Below, piece after piece: positions 7,158-14,060 of a DNA stretch of 16,725 nucleotides (the first letter of the stretch is position 1; every line of letters starts with the position of its first letter). A program made the position numbers and the translations under genes. The stretch covers positions 1 to 16,725 of the forward strand of contig JANLTU010000104.1 in the NCBI GenBank assembly GCA_031363085.1, in the 5' to 3' direction. This DNA is from UBA6921 sp031363085. GTDB taxonomy: Bacteria; Pseudomonadota; Gammaproteobacteria; SG8-11. The notes below the pieces were generated by a model. That model saw only the letters and a program-made list of their open reading frames with translations, searched no databases and was not told the DNA's origin.

Positions 7158-7247
7158 TGGCGGAGAGGGTGGGATTTGAACCCACGATGGACTTGCGCCC
7201 ATGCCTGATTTCGAGTCAGGTACATTCAACCGCTCTGCCACCTCTCC
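7158..7247 (-). tRNA. tRNA-Ser(CGA)
   Basis: A 90-base class II tRNA. The acceptor stem GGAGAGG (7247-7241) pairs with CCTCTCC (7168-7162). The discriminator base is G at 7161 and CCA is encoded at 7160-7158. The anticodon stem CCTGA/TCAGG encloses CT-CGA-AA, so the anticodon is CGA and it reads UCG serine codons. A long variable arm follows (around CATGGGCGCAAGTCCATC), as expected for serine tRNA, then the T-arm GTGGGTTCAAATCCCAC. The D-arm GCAGAGCGGTTGAATG is typical of serine tRNAs. It lies between tadA and gltA on the same strand. Confidence 0.96.
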
Positions 7248-7254
7248 TACAAGA

Positions 7255-7267
7255 GGCGCGAATTATA
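7255..7267 (-). promoter_or_regulatory. tRNA-Ser promoter -10 box and G+C discriminator
   Basis: The minus strand has a perfect TATAAT (complement of 7262-7267) followed by TCGCGCC before the tRNA. A G+C-rich discriminator after the -10 is typical of stable-RNA promoters under stringent control. No good -35 box is seen at 16-18 bp, where the tadA 3' end lies. Confidence 0.6.
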
Positions 7268-7272
7268 AACTG

Positions 7273-7740
7273 TTAACGCCGCGATTGGAAAAAGTTGCGT
7301 AACAATTCTGCGCCGTGCGCGGCGAGCACACCGCGCGTGACCTCGACACGATGATTGAATTTGTCGCTGCCCAGCAATTCAAATTGGCCGCCGGCCGCGC
7401 CGGTCTTGGGATCGCTGGCACCGTATACCACGCGCGCGATGCGCGCGTGCATGATGGCGCCGACACACATCACGCAAGGTTCCAGCGTGACATACAACGT
7501 GGCACCCGGCAGCCGGTAGTTGTGTTGGCGTTGCGCTGCGTCGCGCAGCGCAAGCATCTCGGCATGGGCGCTGGGGTCGTTGCAACCTATCGGTTGATTC
7601 CAGCCCGCGCCGATGATTTCGTTGTCCAGTAGCACCAGCGCCCCCACCGGCACTTCACCTTCGGCTTCAGCCCGCGTGGCCAGCGCCAGCGCACGCTGCA
7701 TCCAGTGTTCATCAGCCGTCGTTTCCAAAAGCACTCTCAC
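7273..7740 (-). CDS. tadA: tRNA-specific adenosine deaminase
   Basis: About 155 residues from GTG 7740. It deaminates adenosine 34 to inosine in tRNA-Arg(ACG). Zinc and catalytic motifs are intact: HAE (His59-Ala-Glu61, Glu61 the proton shuttle) and PCVMC (Cys89, Cys92). The family blocks HWMQRALALATRAEAEGEVPVGALV and NYRLPGATLYVTLEP precede them, and GASDPKTGAAGG follows. The frame stays open upstream to an ATG at 7908, but those extra ~56 residues (cysteine-rich, no similarity to TadA) are probably non-coding. TadA normally starts about 13 residues before the HWM block, which favours GTG 7740 or GTG 7734. The stop is 26 bp before the tRNA-Ser gene and its promoter overlaps this end. Confidence 0.93.
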   Translation of the reverse strand: MRVLLETTADEHWMQRALALATRAEAEGEVPVGALVLLDNEIIGAGWNQPIGCNDPSAHAEMLALRDAAQRQHNYRLPGATLYVTLEPCVMCVGAIMHARIARVVYGASDPKTGAAGGQFELLGSDKFNHRVEVTRGVLAAHGAELLRNFFQSRR

Positions 7741-7958
7741 GTACTTGTCTGCAAGATCTCGAAGCCTACACGATGTGCACGCATCCCGACCATTGGTGAC
7801 CCTCGGCCTCAATTTCACCATTCGACATACACCCCGGTAAATCCGGATACCGGGACAGCCGTTGTTGCAGTGGCAACTATGCACCGGCAGCACTCTATCC
7901 ATTTCCACCTGTCGCGCTCCACTGTGGGCACGGCTACAAGCCGCTCCTATGTGCAGAT
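7741..7958. other. intergenic stretch with no recognised gene
   Basis: I see no convincing coding frame here. The only structure is a hairpin with seven-base arms cccggta/taccggg at 7833-7854. The tadA promoter should lie in this stretch but I cannot pick it. The stretch borders the mobile-element scar to its right. Confidence 0.5.
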
Positions 7959-7976
7959 GGCGCGATGAATCGCGCC
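7931..7976. repeat. REP-like double palindrome
   Basis: Two short palindromes in tandem: cggct-aca-agccg (7931-7943) and ggcgcgat-ga-atcgcgcc (7959-7976, eight-base perfect arms). The pattern, with ccgctcctat between, matches widespread proteobacterial REP-type elements built on 'GGAGCGGCTT..AGCCG..CGCGAT'. It abuts the transposase remnant starting near 7977. Confidence 0.65.
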
Positions 7977-9150
7977 GCTACGACCTTGCGCGGAAAAACC
8001 AAAGTGGATGGGCAATGGAAACTGTATTGCCTGATGCACAACATTGAGAAACTGGCGCATCAGGGGTATGCGATGCAGTAACCGAAGGGATGTCGCGTGC
8101 AACGTGTCGAAACGATCCGCGCTGCGTCGCATGACATCAACGCAGGGGGCGAATTGATCATCATGAATCGAAACAAGAAACAACCCGGTGCCGCTTCATG
8201 ACAAACACCACCTGCAAAAAAAGCTTTCCAATTGCTGGGCGCCAGCTTCAGATTTGGGTTTTTCTACACCGTCGTTAGCCGAAATGTATGTGCAAGGGGT
8301 CTCGACACGCAAGCTTGCGCACGTCACCGAAGCATTGTGCGGTCTGACGCTCAGCTCCATGCAAGTGAGTCGCGCGGCCAAAGTTCTGGACGACGAACTG
8401 GAACGCTGGCGTACGCGCGCGCTGGGAGCCTATCCGTATGTGTACTTGGATGCGCGCTACGAAAAGGTCCGCCATGGCGGCACGGTGGTGGATTGTGCCG
8501 TGCGGGTTGCGATGGGTGTGGATGAGCACGGCAAGCGTGACCTGCTGGGGTGTTCGGTTGCATGGTCGGAAGCGGAAGTGGACTGGCGGACGTTTTTGCA
8601 GAGGCGGGTCAAACGGGGTTTGCAGGGCCTGCCGCTGATGATCAGCGATGCCCACGAAGGATTGAAGGCGGCGCGTATGGCGGTGTTTCCTGGCGTGCCC
8701 TGGCAACGTTGCTAGTTTCATCTGCAGCAGAACGCGCAAACGCCATGACATGAAGAGCGGCGTCGCGCACGAACTCAAGGCGATCTTCGACGCGCCCAAT
8801 GACCAGGACGCCCGCCGCCTGCCCCAGAGCTTCATCACGAAATACCAGAAAACCGCGCCGAAACTTGTGGCCTGGGCGCAGGAGAATATTCCACAGGGGG
8901 CGCGGTGTTCCAAATGTCGGTGGCGCATCAGCGTCGTCTGCGCACCACCAACCCATTGGAACGCATCAACCGCGAAATTAAGCGACGCACACGGGTGGCA
9001 AGCCTGTTCCCGAATGAGAAATTGTGTGAACGACTCGTTTGCGCGCTAATGATGGAAATCGCCGAGGAGTGGCAAACAGGAAAAATTTATTTGACGATGT
9101 CACTCACGGCGAACACCAGTCAAACCGTGAATTTACAGAAACAAGGTTGC
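7959..9150. mobile_element. insertion-sequence scar (IS1182/IS5-type tail plus IS256 remnant)
   Basis: Two decayed transposase pieces in the same orientation sit end to end, separated by about 190 bp. The stretch ggtttttctacaccgtcgtt (8256-8275) at the joint resembles the terminal sequence often seen at the 3' end of IS1182-type elements. On the right, gaatttacagaaacaagg (around 9128-9146) resembles an IS256-family terminal inverted repeat. No matching left ends or target duplications were found. The scar separates housekeeping genes from the polysaccharide locus. Confidence 0.6.
7977..8081 (+). pseudogene. C-terminal fragment of an IS1182/IS5-type transposase
   Basis: The plus-strand frame ending at TAA 8079-8081 reads TLRGKTKVDGQWKLYCLMHN then IEKLAHQGYAMQ. 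The pattern 'RG..KV.GQW.LYC..HN..KLA..GY' is the usual last ~30 residues of IS1182- and related IS5-group DDE transposases. Everything N-terminal, including the catalytic acids, is missing, and the fragment is cut off at its left by the REP-like palindrome. It has no function left. Confidence 0.7.
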
Positions 9151-9204
9151 TCTATCTTTTCCAGCCTACCTCACCGTCCGCTTAAGGACAGGAATGTTGA
9201 CTAA
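8269..9204 (+). pseudogene. IS256-family (mutator) transposase, truncated and frameshifted
   Basis: Similarity begins at SLAEMYVQGVSTRKLAHV near 8269, so roughly the first 120-140 residues of a ~400-residue IS256 transposase are missing. The three DDE acids can be placed: Asp in YLDARYEKVR (8449-8451), Asp in ISDAHEGLKAA (8647-8649) and Glu in NPLERINREIKRRT (8959-8961). The frame is broken. A TAG (8713-8715) replaces the usual Gln after WQRC, TGA follows at 8746-8748, and reading continues in another frame (KSGVAHELKAIFDAPN, from 8750). Near 8900 it returns to the first frame, through FPNEKLCERLV and EEWQTGKIYL to a stop at 9202-9204. One stop and two frame changes rule out activity. Confidence 0.9.
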
Positions 9205-10182
9205 TAGTGCTGCCGACATTGCTGACAGCGCGAACGCCAGAATGGTTGTCGTTGGTATTCCAACGAGGGGATGTACTAAGAATCCCGTGATTCCAAACTT
9301 AGCGAGGAACCAAAGCCATAAGGGATGAATGACATAGACCCCCAGGGTAATTGGCGCAATACGCTGTAATGCGCCAAGAGAGATCGATATTTTTGTAAAT
9401 AAAAGAAAAATGCACAGCGACATAATGACCACTACTGGGTTTAGAAATGAATACATTGTTTCAAACTTTAATGAGATTGGACCAAGCACTTGGAGCAATA
9501 CACCTGTTCCAAGCGCAATAAGAAAACCGCAGAAAAAGATAATTGAAATCAACCATCGATTTCTTAGCTCAATGGGATGGTTCAATAAGTAGTGGCCGGC
9601 GAGGAAGTAGCTCACAAACGGGAGAAAACGAGGCAGAAATGTAACACCCAGGGATGTAAAGCTGATGCCGCCTAATGCAGATTCGACTGCGGCTATCGTG
9701 AAGCTACCCATGATCAATAGGCGGAGGGAGTCAGGATGAGTTTTTGAAACTAATTGGCAAAGGAAGGGGGTAGCGAACGATAGGCCAACGATCATATAAA
9801 GATACCAAAGATGGTAGTAAGGTATCCCCCTGATAATACTTTTCGCAGCGACTATTAGACTAAATGCGGGTTCCGTAAACTCTCGAAAAACAATATAGAT
9901 CAACGTCCAAAAGGCAATTGATGGGAATAACCTTGATGTCCGTTTGATATAAAAATCGATAGGGGAAAGATTGGCAGAAGTTGGAAGCAGCAAGGCACCG
10001 CTGACCATAAGAAATAAAGGCACACACCAGCGGCTAAATGCATCCGCAATATTTCCAACCCACCACGCCACACTAGACACATCCGGATTTTTAATTACTA
10101 CGTCTACCGATACGTGTAGCCACACAACAGCAAGTACGGCAATTACCCTAATAAAATCGAAATTCTGGTTGTGGTTGTTCAT
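9166..10182 (-). CDS. acyltransferase 3 family membrane protein
   Basis: A 338-residue polytopic membrane protein from ATG 10182, which has a purine-rich GGGATGGA just upstream; the frame extends eight codons further without similarity. It opens NFDFIRVIAVLAVVWLHVSV, the acyltransferase-3 signature with the conserved His23. RWCVPLFLMVSGALLL (51-66) and YYHLWYLYMIVGLSFATP complete the family motifs. About ten hydrophobic segments are visible. The family transfers acetyl or other acyl groups onto sugars of O-antigen, capsule or other glycans in the inner membrane, as in WecH and OafA-type enzymes. The sequence is more A+T-rich than the housekeeping genes. It ends right beside the IS256 remnant. 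The acceptor sugar cannot be read from sequence. Confidence 0.9.
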   Translation of the reverse strand: MNNHNQNFDFIRVIAVLAVVWLHVSVDVVIKNPDVSSVAWWVGNIADAFSRWCVPLFLMVSGALLLPTSANLSPIDFYIKRTSRLFPSIAFWTLIYIVFREFTEPAFSLIVAAKSIIRGIPYYHLWYLYMIVGLSFATPFLCQLVSKTHPDSLRLLIMGSFTIAAVESALGGISFTSLGVTFLPRFLPFVSYFLAGHYLLNHPIELRNRWLISIIFFCGFLIALGTGVLLQVLGPISLKFETMYSFLNPVVVIMSLCIFLLFTKISISLGALQRIAPITLGVYVIHPLWLWFLAKFGITGFLVHPLVGIPTTTILAFALSAMSAALLVNIPVLKRTVR

Positions 10183-10293
10183 TTTCCATCCCAAGGTTAA
10201 AACCACCGGTTTTAGCCGCCCTGTTTTTTTAAATGGTCGGTGATGTGGTGAAGTGTTGAACGCAAGGGGTGTTTAAGCCAGGCACCTGTTTTC

Positions 10294-10345
10294 GCGGACT
10301 TTAGTCCGCAACACCCAGCGCAAACCCACCAGCTTTAGCTGGTGG
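10294..10345. repeat. tandem perfect hairpins with TTTA centres
   Basis: Two palindromes share the same centre: gcggact-tt-agtccgc (10294-10309) and ccaccagct-tt-agctggtgg (10326-10345), 16 bp apart. Such paired 'ctttag' hairpins are typical of REP/BIME units or the ends of IS200/IS605-type elements that use hairpins for recognition. No transposase is next to them. The second is followed by a T-rich run (10353-10359), so it may also terminate plus-strand transcription. Confidence 0.6.
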
Positions 10346-10360
10346 TGGTACAGTTTTTTA

Positions 10361-10378
10361 TGACTAATGCTCTAGTCA
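10361..10378. repeat. short inverted repeat near acetyltransferase promoter region
   Basis: Arms tgacta/tagtca with a 6-base spacer. The sequence tatgactaa recurs at 10414-10422. The A+T-rich region between these and the gene start at 10540 probably holds its promoter, but no clear -35/-10 pair was seen. Confidence 0.35.
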
Positions 10379-10539
10379 GTCTAATGATAAACGCACGTAC
10401 GATAACAAGGCTGTATGACTAAATAATGAATCGCACCAAGCCCCCCTGCGTCAAAAAGGTTAGCGTCAACATGCAGTAACATTAATCATTTACCGTGCTG
10501 GCGTGTATTCAAGTTGCAATGCAATATGGAGAGGAGAAT

Positions 10540-11118
10540 ATGTTCTGGCAGTTATTAATATCTGACTTGAGGCGCTCTGGTTTCCTACTAGTAAACCCGC
10601 TAAAGCACCCTATGCGGGTAGTAATGTTGCCGCTGTTTCAGCAACCAAGGGTTTTATTTCTACTTCGACTGGCCGTCGATGGTCCTCGCTGGACCCACAG
10701 AATATCGAGACTGTTACTGCGAGCATTGTATTTGATTGAGGTTGGTAACCAAGTCGTAATAGGTAGCGGTGTTTTGCTTCCCCATCCACAAAGTATTGTT
10801 ATTGGCCAGGGCGTGACAATTGGCAACGAGGTTTCCATAGCCCAATTCGTGACGATCGGTGGAAACTATCGTAAGACTCAAGACCGGAACGGTTTTATTC
10901 AAACGCTTCCGGTTTTAGGGTCACGAGTCATGATCGGGGCGGGAGCAGTTATAGGAGGGCCAGTAACAATTGGGGATAATGTGGTCATCGGCGCTAATGC
11001 AGTTATTACCAAGGATATCCCTTCTAATCATCTTGCCTATGGTTTAAGCCAGTTGTCCCGTCGCCGTATCATCGTAGACCCAACCGGTAGTTACGCCTAC
11101 ATGGATGACGGCATATAA
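10540..11118 (+). CDS. serine O-acetyltransferase-like hexapeptide acetyltransferase
   Basis: A 192-residue left-handed beta-helix acyltransferase. Start ATG 10540 has a strong Shine-Dalgarno (GGAGAGGAG, 10528-10536); the open frame upstream is rejected. Residues 1-65 are helical (LRLAVDGPRWTHRISRLLLRALYLIE). The hexapeptide repeats run from about residue 67 to 165: VVIGSGVLLPHPQSIVIGQGVTIG, VMIGAGAVIGGPVTIGDNVVIGANAVITKDI. His82 in LPHPQS fits the catalytic His of CysE-like enzymes. In a polysaccharide locus such proteins usually O-acetylate a sugar rather than make O-acetylserine, and no cysteine genes are nearby. It is the only plus-strand gene of the cluster, so it must have its own promoter. 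Confidence 0.88.
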   Translation: MFWQLLISDLRRSGFLLVNPLKHPMRVVMLPLFQQPRVLFLLRLAVDGPRWTHRISRLLLRALYLIEVGNQVVIGSGVLLPHPQSIVIGQGVTIGNEVSIAQFVTIGGNYRKTQDRNGFIQTLPVLGSRVMIGAGAVIGGPVTIGDNVVIGANAVITKDIPSNHLAYGLSQLSRRRIIVDPTGSYAYMDDGI

Positions 11119-11260
11119 CATGGGATTCTCAACTGTTACTTACCGCGTAAGGGCGAGCACGATCATGCGTGCGCTTGACTATGTTTTAGTAACATTTTGC
11201 GCTCAAAAATAACGCATTGAAGCTGAACAGGCCGTGCCACGATAACCAGCCTCTTAAATT

Positions 11261-11290
11261 ATGCCGAATACGGCATAGTCTTAGTTTTTT
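11261..11290. terminator. possible bidirectional terminator between convergent genes
   Basis: Hairpin atgccg-aata-cggcat (11261-11276) followed on the plus strand by a T-rich stretch with six T at 11285-11290. It lies between the acetyltransferase and FkbM genes, which converge here. The stem is short and the T-run is nine bases away, so strength is doubtful. Confidence 0.4.
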
Positions 11291-12165
11291 ACTACCAATT
11301 GGATTCCATGCCTACTTACCACATACGTCTGAAATTCTTGCGATAATGCTTGGTAATCACCAGTCTGAGATTTGATACCCAAGTCATTTTTTGCAAAAAA
11401 CGTCTTGGCGTTCCAATCAATATTTCCGACCACATATCCATTAGTCGAAAGTATGGTGTATATCTCCGCCAGATCGTTGGTGCTGGATAAGCTATTGGCT
11501 TCAAAACTTATGTATTTTATGGCCCCCGACTTCAAGATATTTTTCATCCCCTTAAAGACACTCAGCTCATGTCCCTCAGTATCTATTTTTACGAATGTTG
11601 GAGGTGGATTTCTTTCGGCAAAGTTATCCAAAGAAATCGATCTGACCCTTATACCCGCTGGGTGTGAGCCATGAACAATGCCATTAACCGACGACCCAGG
11701 CTCATCGGAAAATACAACCTCACCACTTTCTTCCGATACTGCTAAATTGATGGCCTGACTAACAGGAATATTGTTTATCCCAAAATTTTCTTTGAGCCGC
11801 CTTATCGTTTCTGGATGGCCTTCAAATGCAAAAACCTGCGCCCCTCTTTTGGCGGCCAACATGGTAAATGGGCCAACATTGGCGCCGACATCATAAAAAA
11901 CATCTCCTGAATACACCAATTCGTTGACTGCCCGCATTCCGTCATAATCATATAGACCGACAACAAACATTGACTCGGAAACAGCGCATCCAGGGCGCAT
12001 AATGTAGCGTACTGAATTATAGTCGCGCATGGCATGAGTACGCGTGAGTCTCATAAATTTATGGGCCTTACACCAAGAATATCTAAGCAGTGTCTCTACC
12101 CGGTCAATGACGCTCTTGCTCCTTCTTGCGTTTAGGAAAATCTTAATAGTCCCAATAGCGTTCAT
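11281..12165 (-). CDS. FkbM family methyltransferase
   Basis: A 294-residue protein with the FkbM-type Rossmann domain. SAM-binding motif I is DVFYDVGANVGPFTMLAAKRG (from residue 88), with acidic Glu115 in VFAFEGHPETIRRL closing the site. The diagnostic block TFVKIDTEGHELSVFKGMK spans 190-208. Members O-methylate sugars and other small molecules and are common in O-antigen and exopolysaccharide loci, where they modify terminal residues. The N-terminal ~80 residues are basic and helical. Base composition is A+T-rich relative to the housekeeping block. It is separated from the upstream methyltransferase by 218 bp, unlike the tight spacing elsewhere in this cluster. The sugar target is unknown. 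Confidence 0.92.
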   Translation of the reverse strand: MNAIGTIKIFLNARRSKSVIDRVETLLRYSWCKAHKFMRLTRTHAMRDYNSVRYIMRPGCAVSESMFVVGLYDYDGMRAVNELVYSGDVFYDVGANVGPFTMLAAKRGAQVFAFEGHPETIRRLKENFGINNIPVSQAINLAVSEESGEVVFSDEPGSSVNGIVHGSHPAGIRVRSISLDNFAERNPPPTFVKIDTEGHELSVFKGMKNILKSGAIKYISFEANSLSSTNDLAEIYTILSTNGYVVGNIDWNAKTFFAKNDLGIKSQTGDYQALSQEFQTYVVSRHGIQLVVKN

Positions 12166-12383
12166 TTCTTTACCTTATTGACGCAGAAAATCAAAGCATT
12201 CATAACTCATTGCACCAAATCAATCGGGTGGTGTGTGATTCCATTCGATGCGGTGTTGCCACGCCTTGCCGTTCTACCGCACTGTCTGCTGCGGGGCGCC
12301 TAGTATCGCTTTGAAGCGGAAATAGAATGGGCATCAAGATACGTCCTCTGTTACCGATTGCCAAAGCATGAAGGAGGTCATCT

Positions 12384-13160
12384 TCAGTAATCTGCAACAC
12401 ATAAAACAGCGTGATGCGCATAGTAGAGCCTTTTCCATAAGGGATTCAGCATCCTTGGCAGGTAGTTATTCGTAAAGACCTTAAGTAACTGCGTATGCCT
12501 CGCCAACCCATCCTTGGCCGATACAAAGCGAATCGTTTCCTGATCGAGAATGGGAACATAGGTTCTTCGATCAACAATCTTAAAGCCACTGGCACTCAGT
12601 AAATTCTCGAAGCTGGCGACTGTAAAAAACTGAACATGCCCGGCTTTATTGGCGGATCTATCCTTCAGAAGCGACTTCATTCTGCTGCCGATCAAGTCTT
12701 CAAGTGGCACCTCGATGACAGCGTATGAAAATTTTACCGACTTCTTCATCGCATCAAGAAAAATCGCCGGGTTCTCCAAGTGCTCAAGAACATGGCTAAG
12801 GACAAGCACATCAACAGTAGCGTCGATACGAAAATTGGGATCGGTGATATCCGCCTGTAGAGGTTCGATGCCCTCCGAGTGCTTTCTTAAGTATTCAATC
12901 GCCTCTGCGGCGTAATCCACACCAATGTACTTTGTGGCAAGGCCTCGGCGTTGACATTCAGTGATTACAGCACCCACTCCGCATCCAAGCTCAAGCATGC
13001 TTTTGGGTTTGATGGCCTGCGCGCGCATGAGTATTTCAATTGAATTAACTTTCTCTGCGGCACCTCGCCTCAGCCACTCCGCTTCTTGTTCCAATTCAGT
13101 TTGGTACAAAAGACGATAGTGGTCCTTGCCTAGCATTTGAGAAGATTTCTTTAGATTCAT
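12384..13160 (-). CDS. class I SAM-dependent methyltransferase
   Basis: A 258-residue Rossmann-fold methyltransferase. Motif I is SMLELGCGVGAVITECQRRG (54-73), Asp82 in YIGVDYAAEAIEYLRK binds the SAM ribose, and DVLVLSHVLEHLENPAIFLDAM (117-138) is the usual motif IV region. Residues 147-152 (AVIEVP) continue the core sheet. This is the Methyltransf_11/23 type seen widely in glycan and lipid biosynthesis clusters. It has no known extra domain. It lies 47 bp after the WecG/TagA-type gene and is likely in the same transcript. The sequence alone does not identify the substrate; a sugar or glycolipid intermediate is inferred from context. Confidence 0.92.
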   Translation of the reverse strand: MNLKKSSQMLGKDHYRLLYQTELEQEAEWLRRGAAEKVNSIEILMRAQAIKPKSMLELGCGVGAVITECQRRGLATKYIGVDYAAEAIEYLRKHSEGIEPLQADITDPNFRIDATVDVLVLSHVLEHLENPAIFLDAMKKSVKFSYAVIEVPLEDLIGSRMKSLLKDRSANKAGHVQFFTVASFENLLSASGFKIVDRRTYVPILDQETIRFVSAKDGLARHTQLLKVFTNNYLPRMLNPLWKRLYYAHHAVLCVADY

Positions 13161-13207
13161 TGCTCTTGCCGAATGGAATTACGACTAAACCAGCACTACT
13201 AAAGACA

Positions 13208-13975
13208 TCAGGCGCGGTGCGCAAAAGTATGCCGCAATAGCACCAACGCAACGAACTTCGGAGTCGAGATAAAATTACGTCGCCACATGCGGCGTGGTTC
13301 TTTAATCAAACGAAACAGCCATTCAAGACCTAAGCTACATAGCCATTGCGGCGCGCGCGGATAAGTTCCCGCATAAAAATCGAACACCGCACCAATGGAA
13401 GCTATCACTGCCACCTTCAGCTTTTCCCGATTTTCCTGCACCCATTTTTCTTGCTTTGGTGCGGTCATTCCGACCCAAAGCACATCTGGACGCGCCGCAT
13501 TAATCCGCGCGAGCATGTCATCGTTCTGGGCCACACTCCATGGTCCGAATGGCGGTGATAAAACACCCACAAGTTCCAATTCAGGGTATTCGTGCTTAAA
13601 GCGCGCCGCGATCAAATCCAAAACGTGTTGCGAGGAACCGAAGAAAAATACGCGTCCGTAACCGCGCTGCTGCAACGCACGTGTGACCGTTAAAAAATAG
13701 TCGATTCCCGTGATGCGCGGACCAAGAACCACGCGCGCAACTTTTGCCAGCGCGGTGATGCCAACACCATCAGCCACGACAATATCCGCTTGCGTCAACG
13801 CGCTGTGAAACACTGCATCTTGTTGTGCAGCAACCAGTGAATGTGGATTTGCGCAGGCGAAAACGGTGGCTTTGTCCATATCCTGCAGTGCAGCGACCGT
13901 CCGTGCCGTAATTGCATCCAAACAATCGCGATCTATGGAAATACCCAGCACTTGAGCCGTGTTGCGGGATGTCAC
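13208..13975 (-). CDS. WecG/TagA/CpsF family glycosyltransferase
   Basis: A 255-residue member of the GT26 family. These enzymes transfer an N-acetylhexosamine-type sugar (for example ManNAc or ManNAcA) onto a polyprenyl-linked acceptor on the cytoplasmic face of the membrane. Family motifs occur in order: CANPHSLVAAQQD (41-53), IVVADGVGI (65-73, with Asp69 the likely catalytic acid), RITGIDYF (87-94), VFFFGSS (109-115), VLWVGMTAPKQEKWV (165-179) and the end block GAVFDFYAGTYPRAPQW. The final basic segment EWLFRLIKEPRRMWRR probably anchors it to the membrane. Length is normal. It sits 85 bp after a GT4 gene. The donor sugar is not decidable from sequence. Confidence 0.95.
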   Translation of the reverse strand: MTSRNTAQVLGISIDRDCLDAITARTVAALQDMDKATVFACANPHSLVAAQQDAVFHSALTQADIVVADGVGITALAKVARVVLGPRITGIDYFLTVTRALQQRGYGRVFFFGSSQHVLDLIAARFKHEYPELELVGVLSPPFGPWSVAQNDDMLARINAARPDVLWVGMTAPKQEKWVQENREKLKVAVIASIGAVFDFYAGTYPRAPQWLCSLGLEWLFRLIKEPRRMWRRNFISTPKFVALVLLRHTFAHRA

Positions 13976-14060
13976 TGTCAGTTTCCCACTGAATTTTCAG
14001 CTTGGAATTATGACGTGGCTCTATGACAGTTCCATTGCAAGAAAACGTTTTTGCAACAAG

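Noticed and set aside
7050..7241. A 63-codon minus-strand frame (MAERLNVPDSKSGMGASPSW)
   Set aside because: It overlaps the tRNA-Ser gene completely; this peptide is the usual false translation of a serine tRNA.
7741..7908. N-terminal extension of tadA from ATG 7908
   Set aside because: The 56 extra residues are cysteine-rich, have no TadA similarity and would make the protein far longer than the family.
7947..8183. 78-codon minus-strand frame in the IS scar
   Set aside because: It is antisense to the IS1182/IS5-type transposase tail, which has the recognisable protein pattern on the plus strand.
7158..9165. Genomic island integrated at tRNA-Ser
   Set aside because: The variable region lies upstream of the tRNA 5' side beyond tadA, there is no integrase, and I found no repeat of the tRNA 3' end in the window.
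12200..12421. 73-codon minus-strand frame between the two methyltransferases
   Set aside because: No recognisable motif, overlaps the methyltransferase end, no Shine-Dalgarno; probably chance.
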